Shown here piece after piece: positions 24,923 through 33,538 of a DNA stretch of 36,333 nt (position 1 is its first letter; each line of letters opens with the position of its first letter). The stretch comes from Fibrobacterota bacterium. GTDB taxonomy: Bacteria; Fibrobacterota; Chitinivibrionia; Chitinivibrionales; Chitinispirillaceae. The notes beneath the pieces were generated by a model, which worked only from the letters and a program-made list of their open reading frames with translations, made no database searches and had not been told where the DNA came from. A program made the translations under genes and the position numbers. Where the stretch lies: contig JAEWVR010000008.1 of NCBI GenBank assembly GCA_023459055.1, positions 1 to 36,333 of the forward strand, written 5' to 3'.

Positions 24923-25959
24923 AAAAACGCTGTACAAAATGCATAATGTCGGAGTCCTTCCCGGGAATTTCCTTTGATGATCAGGGGGTATGTTCCTTTT
25001 GTAATGACAAATCAATATTTCAGACAGAAGAAACCGCTATTCAAAATGCGCAAAAGCAGATTAATCAATTGATTAGTGATGTCAAAAAAAATGGTCATAC
25101 CTACGATGCAGTCATGTTGTATAGTGGCGGTAAAGACAGCACTTATACTCTTTCTCTTGCAGTAAACAGATATAAGCTCAGGGTACTTTCATTTACACTT
25201 GACAACGGTTATATTCCTGACCAGACATTTAAGAATATTACGACAGTTACCGATGCATTAGGTGTGGACAACATTATTTTCCGTCCGTCCAAAGAAAATA
25301 TGAAATCCATTATTAAAGCAAGTGCACTTAATGCGGTATACCACAAACGAACGATGATGAGAATTTCATCAGTGTGTAACTCCTGTATTTCAATGGTTAA
25401 TCTGCAGGCGTTAAGAATAGCCATAGAGAAAAATATCCCCATGATACTTGCCGGATTTACATTAGGGCAAATTCCGGTTAATTCCATTGTATATAAAAAC
25501 AACTACACATTTCTTGAAGAGAGCAGAACTAAAAGCCTTTCTGTTTTACGGGATCTTACCGGTGACTGGCTCGATGACTATTTCAGTATTCCTAAAGAGC
25601 TTCTGGCAAAAGTAACAAGCTGGCCGGATATGGTTAATTTGCTGTGTCTTGAAAAAATCACTGAAGAACAGATTGTTGAAGCGATCTCGAAATTCGGTTG
25701 GCGTCCACCGGAGAACGTTGATGGCTGTTCATCAAATTGCCAGCTTAACACCTTCAATAATTATATTCACGAACAGGTGTTCGGCTATAATCCTTATGAA
25801 CTGGAATTAAGCCAGATCATCCGTAAAGGTCTTCTTGATAGAGATACAGCTATCAGTAAAGTCGAAACGATGCTCCCTGACGTGTATGAGCGAATCGCCG
25901 ATGATTTGAAAATTACTCAAAACGAACTTGAACGGGCAAAACAGAACTACCGGAAATAA
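24919..25959 (+). CDS. PP-loop ATP-pyrophosphatase, N-acetyl-sugar amidotransferase (WbpG/PseA-like) family
   Basis: 346 residues. N-terminal Cys pairs C5-x-x-C8 and C25-x-x-C28 form a probable zinc ribbon (M-K-K-R-C-T-K-C-I-M), followed by the PP-loop S69-G-G-K-D-S. A second C153-N-S-C156 pair lies in the middle of the Rossmann-like domain. Relatives (WbpG, PseA) form acetamidino groups on sugars using ammonia supplied by a glutaminase. The gene overlaps the carrier-protein gene by 4 nt (ATGA), which is unusual for a sugar-modifying enzyme and suggests a carrier-bound or NRPS-linked substrate. The central CxxC is a feature shared with sulfur-transferring PP-loop enzymes, so thio chemistry cannot be excluded. 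It would receive ammonia from the AsnB-like glutaminase if it forms an amidine. Confidence 0.85.
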   Translation: MKKRCTKCIMSESFPGISFDDQGVCSFCNDKSIFQTEETAIQNAQKQINQLISDVKKNGHTYDAVMLYSGGKDSTYTLSLAVNRYKLRVLSFTLDNGYIPDQTFKNITTVTDALGVDNIIFRPSKENMKSIIKASALNAVYHKRTMMRISSVCNSCISMVNLQALRIAIEKNIPMILAGFTLGQIPVNSIVYKNNYTFLEESRTKSLSVLRDLTGDWLDDYFSIPKELLAKVTSWPDMVNLLCLEKITEEQIVEAISKFGWRPPENVDGCSSNCQLNTFNNYIHEQVFGYNPYELELSQIIRKGLLDRDTAISKVETMLPDVYERIADDLKITQNELERAKQNYRK

Positions 25960-26007
25960 TGTCATAACTATGCAAATAATCATTCACACTATGCCAGGAT
26001 ACTAATT

Positions 26008-29000
26008 GTGAACGTTTCATTTCAGCAGCGTCAATTTTTCCTGCTTCAGAATCTTGATCTTGAAAGCAGTGCTTATAATATTCCTTTAGTTTTTACCATT
26101 GATGGAGCGCTTGATATCAGGCGGTTTGAACATGCCGTGGCAATGCTGTTTTCATCAGTTGACATCATGACATCATCCATAAAATCGTCAAATGGTTCGC
26201 TTGAAACTGCACTTGGTATGACTACGTTTACAAACCTGAACTACTCAGACATGTCTGGTTCCACACCAGAACAGATATTTGAGTATCTTGATCGTTTTAT
26301 TACAAAGCCTTTTGTTATGGGTGAAAGACTTTATAGAACGGTCTTAATAAAACAGGAGCAAAACAGTTACATCTGGTGTCTTGTTCTGCAGCATAGCATT
26401 TCGGATTTAAAAACAAAAGAAAAACTGTGTGAGCTTATCGGCAATTTGTACATTAATCCGTCAACACCTATCCCTGAAACGGTAACAAATTATGCAGACT
26501 ATGTGAAGCATCAAACATCCTGGCTTGCATCAGATAGTGCTGTCAGTCAAAAAAACTATTGGCAATCAGTTCTTGAACCCGTTCCAAAAATGTTAATGCT
26601 TCCAGTAGATAATCCCAGGCCATCGTTTTTAAAATTTAAGGGTAATGTAGTCTATATTGAATTCGATCAGGATACAACGCTAACAATTAAAAATTGTGCT
26701 GCACAGTATAAAGTGACACCATTTTTATGGTTACTCACATCCTATGCAATCGTATTGGGAAAATATGCAAATCAGGATTATTTTTCGATTGGAGTACCAT
26801 TTACAAACAGACGCGATGATGCATTCAAGGAAACAATCGGATGTTTTGTCAATACCCTTCCTGTCACTATTGATTTCAGAGAACCTAGTACGGTACTTGA
26901 TCTGATGGGTTCAATCAGAAAGTCGATGCTCCTGGGGCACCGCAATCAGGAGTATCCTACAGAACTGATTGTTAAAAATGCTCTACAAAAAGGTAGTTCG
27001 CCGGATGCCAATCCTGTTTATCAGGCAGGTTTTACATTTGAACCATTTGTCAAACTTGCTCTTGATGGCTGTGATGTCAATCAGCGATATATGCATCATG
27101 GCGGTAGTCAACTGGATCTGTTTGCATCATTTTGGGAAGATCAGGATTGTCTTAGCGGAGTAATAGAATATAATTCGACAATTTATCATGAACAGACGAT
27201 AGAGCGACTCGTAGAGAATTTCAAGCATGTCGTTGTCGAAACTCTGGATAATCCGCAAATCGATGTTCATCATGCAGATATTGTGAGCAGGAACGAACGG
27301 GCTTTAATTGATACTTTTTGCAAAGGCAGGGATCAGTCTGTTACACAAGGCTCTGATTTTGTTTCCCTATTTAGAAAAAGTGTTGATATCTTTACTATAA
27401 AAAATGCAGTTACCTTTAAGGATAAAGTCTTAAGTTATATTGAATTGGACAAGATCTCCGATACGATAGCGAAATGTTTACTTGAAAGAGGAATCACGAA
27501 CAATCAGTTTGTCGGTATATATCTTGACAGATCAGAAAGAATGCTCGCATCAATTATTGGTGTTTTAAAAGCGGGAGCTGCGTATGTTCCTCTGGATCCT
27601 CAATTCCCGAAAGACCGGATTGAGTTTATTTGCAGTGATGCATCGCTGGCAACAATATTAACAGAGCAAAAATACTGCGACAGTGATTTGTTTAAAAGTG
27701 AGCAGGTGATTAATGTGGATGCATTTATAAATACACCGCAAGACAATGCAGTTCCGACGCCATCAATTCACCTTGCCGATGCAGCTTATATGATTTACAC
27801 GTCAGGTTCAACCGGCAAACCAAAGGGAGTGGTAATTACTCATGGTAATCTGGCAAATTTTATCCTGAGCATGCTTGATGATCCTGGTATCAGTGAGCAT
27901 GACAACATTTTAGCGATCACAACGATCTCATTTGATATTCATATTCTTGAGTTATTAGTTCCACTAATTGCCGGATCGACAATATATGTAGCACCACGGG
28001 AAGCAATTTCTGATCCTGATTCACTTATATCATTACTTTCCAGGAATCCGATTACGTTACTACAGGCAACACCAACAACCTGGAAGATGCTTAATGCATC
28101 AGGATGGAAAGGTCACAATGGATTGACTGCACTGACTGGTGGAGAATCGCTGTCCAAAGAATTGGCAGTAAACCTTTTAACTAAGTGTGATAAGCTTTAT
28201 AATATGTATGGACCGACAGAAACAACAGTCTGGTCAACCATGACTCAAATTACAAACAATACACCAGGAATATCAATTGGGAGACCTATAGCAAACACGT
28301 CCATCAGGATTTTAGACAAATGGGGAATGCAGGTACCGATCGGCTGTTGGGGAGAACTTTTAATTGGGGGTGACGGAGTTGGAATTGGCTATCACAACCG
28401 ATCTGAATTAAACAGTGAACGGTTTATCCAAATTACAAACAATTTGATATCTGGTAAGTTTTATAAAACCGGTGATATTTGCCGATTACTTGCAGATAGT
28501 AACCTTGAATGTGCAGGGAGAGTTGACAATCAAGTAAAAATCAGAGGGATTAGAATTGAACTTGAAGAAATTGAAAATGCAATTGAAAGTATATCTGGTG
28601 TGAAGAATACTGCTGTAATAATAAAAAATGAACAGAACATATCGATTCTTGTAGCATGTATCACCCTTAAGCCATCTGTAGAACTTGAAATTAATGCAAT
28701 TCGATTATTACTTCAAAAACAACTCCCAGACTATATGGTGCCATCAAGATTTATATTTCTCGAATCACTGCCAATGACCCCAAACAATAAAATTGACAGA
28801 AAAGCATTGCAGGCAATTGAACTCCCGAAGAATTATACAGAAATGATCTCAATCAGTACCAACACCGAAACAGAAAAGAGAATTACTGATATCTGGGTAA
28901 ATAAATTATTCCTTTCTGTTCATACTCCTGATGATAATTTCTTTGATGCCGGTGGTAACTCATTACTTATTCTTACCTATAAAGATTTGCTTCAGAAGGA

Positions 29001-29166
29001 ATTTCATTGTGAATTATCTACCACGTTGCTATTTCAATACACAACGATCAGATCACTGTCTGAATATCTGAACTCAAAGGGTATGAATGAATCCCTTCAG
29101 GCAAAAAAGGATCGTGCCTCTATGCAAAAACAAGCACTATCCTCTTTAAAACGTGTACGAAAATAG
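26008..29166 (+). CDS. NRPS module C-A-PCP, predicted glycine-activating
   Basis: 1052 residues. The condensation domain (about 1-430) starts directly with F-Q-Q-R-Q-F-F-L-L-Q and has S-A-Y-N-I-P. Its HHxxxDG motif reads Q128-H129-S-I-S-D133-L, keeping the second His and the Asp but not the first His or the Gly. The adenylation domain (about 455-940) has Y-T-S-G-S-T-G-K-P-K-G and Y-G-P-T-E-T-T. Pocket residues by GrsA alignment are D643 I L Q L G M V W K, close to the known glycine code DILQLGLIWK. The carrier serine is S985 in A-G-G-N-S. There is no epimerase or thioesterase. The start is GTG 26008 with AGGA at 25996-25999. The tail D-R-A-S-M-Q-K-Q matches the serine NRPS tail. Confidence 0.94.
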   Translation: MNVSFQQRQFFLLQNLDLESSAYNIPLVFTIDGALDIRRFEHAVAMLFSSVDIMTSSIKSSNGSLETALGMTTFTNLNYSDMSGSTPEQIFEYLDRFITKPFVMGERLYRTVLIKQEQNSYIWCLVLQHSISDLKTKEKLCELIGNLYINPSTPIPETVTNYADYVKHQTSWLASDSAVSQKNYWQSVLEPVPKMLMLPVDNPRPSFLKFKGNVVYIEFDQDTTLTIKNCAAQYKVTPFLWLLTSYAIVLGKYANQDYFSIGVPFTNRRDDAFKETIGCFVNTLPVTIDFREPSTVLDLMGSIRKSMLLGHRNQEYPTELIVKNALQKGSSPDANPVYQAGFTFEPFVKLALDGCDVNQRYMHHGGSQLDLFASFWEDQDCLSGVIEYNSTIYHEQTIERLVENFKHVVVETLDNPQIDVHHADIVSRNERALIDTFCKGRDQSVTQGSDFVSLFRKSVDIFTIKNAVTFKDKVLSYIELDKISDTIAKCLLERGITNNQFVGIYLDRSERMLASIIGVLKAGAAYVPLDPQFPKDRIEFICSDASLATILTEQKYCDSDLFKSEQVINVDAFINTPQDNAVPTPSIHLADAAYMIYTSGSTGKPKGVVITHGNLANFILSMLDDPGISEHDNILAITTISFDIHILELLVPLIAGSTIYVAPREAISDPDSLISLLSRNPITLLQATPTTWKMLNASGWKGHNGLTALTGGESLSKELAVNLLTKCDKLYNMYGPTETTVWSTMTQITNNTPGISIGRPIANTSIRILDKWGMQVPIGCWGELLIGGDGVGIGYHNRSELNSERFIQITNNLISGKFYKTGDICRLLADSNLECAGRVDNQVKIRGIRIELEEIENAIESISGVKNTAVIIKNEQNISILVACITLKPSVELEINAIRLLLQKQLPDYMVPSRFIFLESLPMTPNNKIDRKALQAIELPKNYTEMISISTNTETEKRITDIWVNKLFLSVHTPDDNFFDAGGNSLLILTYKDLLQKEFHCELSTTLLFQYTTIRSLSEYLNSKGMNESLQAKKDRASMQKQALSSLKRVRK

Positions 29167-29254
29167 TATTGTAGATTCAAACATCATCGATTTCTGTTAT
29201 TTTTTAACCAATTGCTCTTTCTAAAATTCCAATAACGTGAAGTGTAACTATACT

Positions 29255-29878
29255 ATGAATTTTAAAACTATCACTTTGTTTTTTTCACTAAAAGTACTTT
29301 TATTATCTTTTATACTGTTTTTCTTATATAAACCACTAAAAAATTACCTCAATAAACATCTTAAAAACTATTTATGTATTCCATCAACCCTCCCGGATAG
29401 TACTGAAATTGATGCTCTTTATGTACTAGGGGGTTCTCTTAAAAGCACTTCAAGACATTTATCGTCCGTCTTTTTATTGCAAAACAAATACGATATAAAA
29501 AGAATATTGATTTACAATAATAATGATTCATCTGTATTGTATAAGAAAAAGAAGATAATCAAAAGGGTGGGAATACCAGATTCTGTTGTCTCTTTTTTTA
29601 ATGTAAAGGATGGTTTTTTTGGAACAATGACAGAAGCAGAGGTTCTTTCAAATTATTTCATGCTTCAAAAATACAATTCCATTATCCTCGTTTCTTCACA
29701 TTGTCATAGTCGAAGAGTAATGATGAGTTTCAAGCACTTTTTAAACAATTACTCAGTATCCATTTTCTTTGTAGGTTCAAATGACCAGTTTTATTTGAGA
29801 GAACTGGTACTTGAATTTATTAAAGTACAAATCTATAAACTCATTTTCCTTTTTAATGATATGAAAAAAAGTACATAA
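29255..29878 (+). CDS. DUF218 / YdcF-like membrane protein
   Basis: About 207 residues from ATG 29255 (an in-frame GTG at 29237 would add six). One N-terminal transmembrane helix is followed by the DUF218 core: Y-V-L-G-G-S-L near residue 55, R-H-L-S-S-V-F-L-L, and T-M-T-E-A-E-V-L with I-I-L-V-S-S-H-C-H-S-R-R-V-M-M-S-F, matching the (N/T)T-x-E-(A/N) and V-T-S-x-x-H-x-x-R-(A/V) pattern of the family. Function in the family is poorly defined (SanA, YdcF; envelope integrity and nucleotide or glycan-related roles have been proposed). It sits 88 nt after the NRPS and 244 nt before the sugar dehydrogenase and may be the last gene of either unit. Confidence 0.75.
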   Translation: MNFKTITLFFSLKVLLLSFILFFLYKPLKNYLNKHLKNYLCIPSTLPDSTEIDALYVLGGSLKSTSRHLSSVFLLQNKYDIKRILIYNNNDSSVLYKKKKIIKRVGIPDSVVSFFNVKDGFFGTMTEAEVLSNYFMLQKYNSIILVSSHCHSRRVMMSFKHFLNNYSVSIFFVGSNDQFYLRELVLEFIKVQIYKLIFLFNDMKKST

Positions 29879-30122
29879 TTATTTACCATTATATTTTTAA
29901 TATAGAAATTCCATTCGTAATATATTTACCTCTTATATCCCGACAATGTATTTTATAATTTAAAACTGGATCCGTTCAAAATATGTTTTGTAAATTTGAC
30001 AATTATGAATTTCAAAAGCGGAATATTTTACCTCTTTCATAGAAAATTGTCGTTTCGAAACCGCAACAAAATTTGACATTACTCACAGCTGTTTATAAGA
30101 ATACTAATTCAGGAGATATCAC

Positions 30123-31367
30123 ATGTTTGAACCAAAAATCTGCGTCGTCGGCCTCGGGTATGTCGGACTTCCACTTGCTGTTGAGCTGGCGAAATATTTC
30201 CCTGTCATAGGGTTCGATATAAAAGAATCGCGTATTGCAACGTTAAGGAATTTTGTTGATCCGACAAATGAGGTTTCCACTGAGACTCTCAAAAGCTCAT
30301 CGATAAAGTATTCATCAAATCCGCAGGATATTAAAACTGCCAATTTTATTATTGTTGCAGTGCCTACGCCAATTGATGATCACAAGAATCCGGATCTTAC
30401 ACCACTTTATAAGTCGTCAGAGACTGTAGGTAAAAACCTTCAGAAAGGTGCAGTTGTTGTCTATGAATCAACGGTGTACCCTGGCGTCACCGAAGACGAA
30501 TGCGTACCAGTCCTTGAAAAATTCTCTGGAATGAAATGGAAATCCGACTTTTTCGTAGGGTATTCACCTGAGCGAATCAATCCCGGAGATAAAAAGCATA
30601 CCGTTGCAACAATTACGAAAATAGTCTCCGGCGACAATGAAGAAACGTTAGAAAAAGTAGCACTGGTGTATGGTACTGTTGTAAAGGCAGGAATTCATAA
30701 AGCAGCGAGCATTAAAGTAGCTGAAGCTGCAAAAGTAATTGAGAACACACAGCGTGATATTAATATTGCGTTAATGAATGAACTTAAAATCATTTTTGAC
30801 AAAATGGGCATTTCCACCAGAGATGTACTTAAAGCTGCGGGAACAAAGTGGAACTTTCTTCCTTTTGAACCAGGCCTTGTTGGTGGGCACTGCATTGGAG
30901 TAGATCCCTATTACCTTGCGTATAAGGCAGAGGAGATTGGTCATCACCCACAGATAATCATGGCTGGCAGAAGAATTAATGACGCAATGGGACGCTATTT
31001 TGCACGTGAACTTATCAAGAAAATGATTCATAAAAAGCTTAACATTATGGATAGCAATGTCCTCATACTTGGAATCACGTTCAAAGAAAACGTACCGGAT
31101 ATCAGAAACTCAAAAGTAATTGATATTATTCAGGAACTTAAAGAATTTGGTATCAATATCCACGTTTACGATCCGGTTGCAGATCCATCTGAGGTTGAGG
31201 AAGAATACCACATAGCAACAGTCAGATCAATTGACAATATCAAATACGATGCAATTATTCTTGCGGTAAAGCACCAGGAGTTTATTGAAAACGGGCCTGA
31301 TTTTTATACGAAAAAGTTATCCGCTAACGGTATTCTCTACGATATCAAGGAATCTTTTGCGGGATAA
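30123..31367 (+). CDS. tviB: UDP-N-acetylhexosamine 6-dehydrogenase (TviB/WbpO type)
   Basis: 414 residues. The N-terminal Rossmann motif G-L-G-Y-V-G-L-P-L-A binds NAD, and the catalytic cysteine is C257 in G-G-H-C-I-G-V-D-P-Y-Y-L. The family oxidises the C6 of a UDP-N-acetylhexosamine (GlcNAc or GalNAc) to the uronic acid in two NAD-dependent steps; UDP-glucose dehydrogenases are shorter-motif relatives, but N-terminal V-P-T-P-I-D-D-H-K-N-P-D is typical of TviB/WbpO. AGGAGA (30111-30116) precedes ATG 30123. A uronic acid product would give AsnB-type enzymes a carboxylate to amidate. A strong hairpin terminator ends the gene. Confidence 0.93.
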   Translation: MFEPKICVVGLGYVGLPLAVELAKYFPVIGFDIKESRIATLRNFVDPTNEVSTETLKSSSIKYSSNPQDIKTANFIIVAVPTPIDDHKNPDLTPLYKSSETVGKNLQKGAVVVYESTVYPGVTEDECVPVLEKFSGMKWKSDFFVGYSPERINPGDKKHTVATITKIVSGDNEETLEKVALVYGTVVKAGIHKAASIKVAEAAKVIENTQRDINIALMNELKIIFDKMGISTRDVLKAAGTKWNFLPFEPGLVGGHCIGVDPYYLAYKAEEIGHHPQIIMAGRRINDAMGRYFARELIKKMIHKKLNIMDSNVLILGITFKENVPDIRNSKVIDIIQELKEFGINIHVYDPVADPSEVEEEYHIATVRSIDNIKYDAIILAVKHQEFIENGPDFYTKKLSANGILYDIKESFAG

Positions 31368-31391
31368 TGCATTACTTTAGTGAAACAATGA

Positions 31392-31425
31392 AAAAGGCGA
31401 TTTAATTGTGAATCGCCTTTTTTTT
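31392..31425. terminator. Bidirectional rho-independent terminator
   Basis: The 11-bp stem AAAAGGCGATT (31392-31402) pairs with AATCGCCTTTT (31411-31421), followed by a T run to 31425 on the plus strand. A T run is also present on the minus strand. It separates the convergent dehydrogenase and Rpn genes. Confidence 0.93.
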
Positions 31426-31427
31426 AT

Positions 31428-32381
31428 TCAGAATAACGCGCAGCAGGAAAGGCAGCTAAAATCTTTTATTTGATTCAAAGGCTTACCGATAATCTCTGCA
31501 ATAGTGGTTTCATCAAACCCTCTGGAAACCAGATTCCTGATAATCTCAGCCTCTTTTACTTCCATACCCTGTTTCAACCCGATATTTAATCCCATTTCGA
31601 CGCCATCACTAACCCCGCGATCATAGATTTTTTTTAAAAGTGCGGCGTCCTCCTGGACAAATGAATACTGAATTTTTTCCTGAAGCGTTTTTATATCATC
31701 GGGCTTGATTGTATTTGCAATAAAAGTCACAACAGATTCAAAGTTTTCAAGCTGTTTATCAAAATCGAGATACGAGTCAAAAACACCATCAACGATCTTA
31801 GGCATGCAGCGTAAACAGCCATCAGAATTGAGTGTTTGCCTGGATACGGTTAATAGCTGTTGAAGAGGATGCGGTCCCTTAATCAGATGTTCCGGGACTC
31901 CGATCAAATTAAACTCATTAAAAACAAACTCCGGTATAAACTGTTGTACACCATGCGAATCACTGAACAATTCCTTAATAGATCGGACCTTCGACCATTC
32001 TCCATCACGGAAATTCAACACCACAGGGTATAGAGCCGGGAATTTTTTATTTTCAGACTCCGATTTTGCAAAGGTATCAAGAAAATGCACAATTATTCTC
32101 AGTAACTGCGACCTGATTATCTCATTTGAATAGGGTTCCAGTTCACATAAAAAGTAAAAATAGGAACGATGATTGGCGATTTCAGCGGTATACAGAAGAT
32201 CAGAAAAAAACAATTCACTACTTGTATTGATAAAACTATGGTGAAGCAGTTCGAGTGATTCAAGATTTGTTTGTTGTACTACTTGCGGTGACAGAAACTG
32301 CTCAATAAACCCCGCAACAACTTCCTTTTTTGTGAAGGCATCTTTAAATGCATTCTCTTTGTAAACATTTTTGTGTTTGGT
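31428..32381 (-). CDS. Rpn-family recombination-promoting nuclease / PD-(D/E)XK transposase-like protein
   Basis: 317 residues from ATG 32381-32379, chosen because AGGA lies 8 nt upstream; an in-frame start at 32420 adds 13 residues without a good site. The N-terminal pattern F-K-x-A-F-T-K, hydrophobic F-F-S-D-L-L-Y and Y-F-L-C-E-L-E-P-Y-S matches Rpn proteins, and the tail N-I-G-L-K-Q-G-M-E-V with I-I-R-N-L-V-S-R-G-F is the usual Rpn C-terminal helix. The third catalytic position (normally E-x-Q/K) reads E-L-E, so activity is uncertain. Rpn proteins are mobile, multi-copy nucleases linked to recombination. Confidence 0.75.
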   Translation of the reverse strand, partial: TKHKNVYKENAFKDAFTKKEVVAGFIEQFLSPQVVQQTNLESLELLHHSFINTSSELFFSDLLYTAEIANHRSYFYFLCELEPYSNEIIRSQLLRIIVHFLDTFAKSESENKKFPALYPVVLNFRDGEWSKVRSIKELFSDSHGVQQFIPEFVFNEFNLIGVPEHLIKGPHPLQQLLTVSRQTLNSDGCLRCMPKIVDGVFDSYLDFDKQLENFESVVTFIANTIKPDDIKTLQEKIQYSFVQEDAALLKKIYDRGVSDGVEMGLNIGLKQGMEVKEAEIIRNLVSRGFDETTIAEIIGKPLNQIKDFSCLSCCALF

Positions 32382-32443
32382 CATAAAGAATATCCTACAT
32401 ATGATATATCGTTTTTTCAACCCGAATTTTAGTTACATTTTTA

Positions 32444-32516
32444 TTACACATAAACTACTTGTCCAATTGTTAAGTGTAAGCAAAATAATCCGTGTGTCGA
32501 AAAAAATTACACCTAA
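32444..32516. promoter_or_regulatory. Candidate activator sites upstream of a sigma-54 promoter
   Basis: Three related decamers precede the -24/-12 promoter at 32574: TTACACATAA (32444-32453), TTAAGTGTAA (32470-32479, inverted orientation) and TTACACCTAA (32507-32516). The outer sites are 63 bp apart. Distances of about 60-130 bp upstream suit enhancer-binding activators of sigma-54. The same motif, TTACACCTAA, occurs at 33405-33414 before the second PEP-CTERM gene. Confidence 0.55.
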
Positions 32517-32573
32517 CTATTATTTATCAATGAACAACACCATTTAATGCCCTATAAATATAATTAATTAAAC

Positions 32574-32587
32574 GGCACACTGATTGC
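32574..32587 (+). promoter_or_regulatory. Sigma-54 (-24/-12) promoter of the first PEP-CTERM gene
   Basis: GGCAC at 32574-32578, five bases, then TTGC at 32584-32587, an exact match to the core of the sigma-54 consensus (GGCAC-N5-TTGC) with correct spacing. It lies 50 bp upstream of ATG 32637. Confidence 0.85.
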
Positions 32588-32636
32588 TTATTAAAGGTTT
32601 AAATTACCATTTAACCTTTCCCTACAGGAGTCATAA

Positions 32637-33320
32637 ATGACAAGGTATTTACTATCATCCATTGCAATCCTGGCATTATCATTAAGTGTGATGTCAACGC
32701 CTATCACATTTGAATCAACAGCCGGAGATCAGGACTTTGCAGCCAACCGCAACAGCTTTGATGTAGCAACAAATTTTGATTATTATGTATTCAGACAAGG
32801 AGAAGAGGAAACTGGCCTGGCTACAAATAGCAAAGGACGAGTCGATTGGAATTACATACTACCAAACGAAATCGAATCCGCACTTGCCGGTAGTGTCAGC
32901 ATCAGAGCCTGGGACATTGACCCATCAGATAAAGTTCAGGTTTATTTTGATTTTGGCGGTGAAAACAGAGTATATGCAGGAATGCTTCAAGGAACAAATG
33001 GTGGAAATATTGACACCTGGGAGAGAGCAGTTGCCAACGGTAGTACATCAACATTAGGTGGATGGTCTACAACAACATTCGCACTTAGCCAGTCAGCTCT
33101 TGCATCACTTGGTGGGACATCCGGATTTACACTCTCATTGAATGTAATTGAGGAAGCATTATCATGGGCTGCGGTTCTGGACTATGCCACTCTTTCACTT
33201 ACCTATGAGCCCGGTAAAGAGAATCCGGAATTTAATGTACCGGAACCAGCAATATTTTCACTCTTCGGCTTTGGACTCCTTGGTCTTGCAGGCATGAGAT
33301 CAATCAGAAGACGTAAGTAA
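32637..33320 (+). CDS. PEP-CTERM sorting-signal protein 1
   Basis: 227 residues: an N-terminal signal peptide (residues 1-21, ending S-V-M-S-T), a beta-rich middle without recognised domains (N-F-D-Y-Y-V-F, V-S-I-R-A-W-D-I-D-P-S-D-K-V-Q-V-Y-F-D-F), and a C-terminal V-P-E-P-A-I-F-S-L-F-G-F-G-L-L-G with R-R-R-K, the exosortase signal. Such proteins are exported and cleaved by an exosortase in exopolysaccharide-producing bacteria. CAGGAG (32625-32630) is the ribosome site. The middle resembles a jellyroll-type carbohydrate-associated domain but I cannot name one. Confidence 0.93.
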   Translation: MTRYLLSSIAILALSLSVMSTPITFESTAGDQDFAANRNSFDVATNFDYYVFRQGEEETGLATNSKGRVDWNYILPNEIESALAGSVSIRAWDIDPSDKVQVYFDFGGENRVYAGMLQGTNGGNIDTWERAVANGSTSTLGGWSTTTFALSQSALASLGGTSGFTLSLNVIEEALSWAAVLDYATLSLTYEPGKENPEFNVPEPAIFSLFGFGLLGLAGMRSIRRRK

Positions 33321-33339
33321 TTTCTATTACTAAATCCAT

Positions 33340-33374
33340 TAAAGAGGCAGGTGTATTATACCAGCCTCTTTTTT
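33340..33374 (+). terminator. Rho-independent terminator
   Basis: AAAGAGGCAGGT (33341-33352) pairs with ACCAGCCTCTTT (33360-33371) with one mismatch, followed by T residues. It ends the first PEP-CTERM transcript. Confidence 0.9.
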
Positions 33375-33404
33375 ATCTCTTCGGCAGACACCTGTCGACT
33401 TTCT

Positions 33405-33414
33405 TTACACCTAA
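33405..33414. promoter_or_regulatory. TTACACCTAA activator-like site
   Basis: An exact copy of the decamer at 32507-32516. It lies 134 bp upstream of the second -24/-12 promoter. A weaker relative, TTACACCACC, is at 33509-33518. Confidence 0.5.
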
Positions 33415-33538
33415 TATTCAATCACAAACTATCGGTTGAGAGCTTAACCCGAAATCTCTTTCAAAAACGACACAAAACACGCAGATTCAAGCATATTGTG
33501 TACTCAAATTACACCACCTGTTAACGCCACTCATTTAC

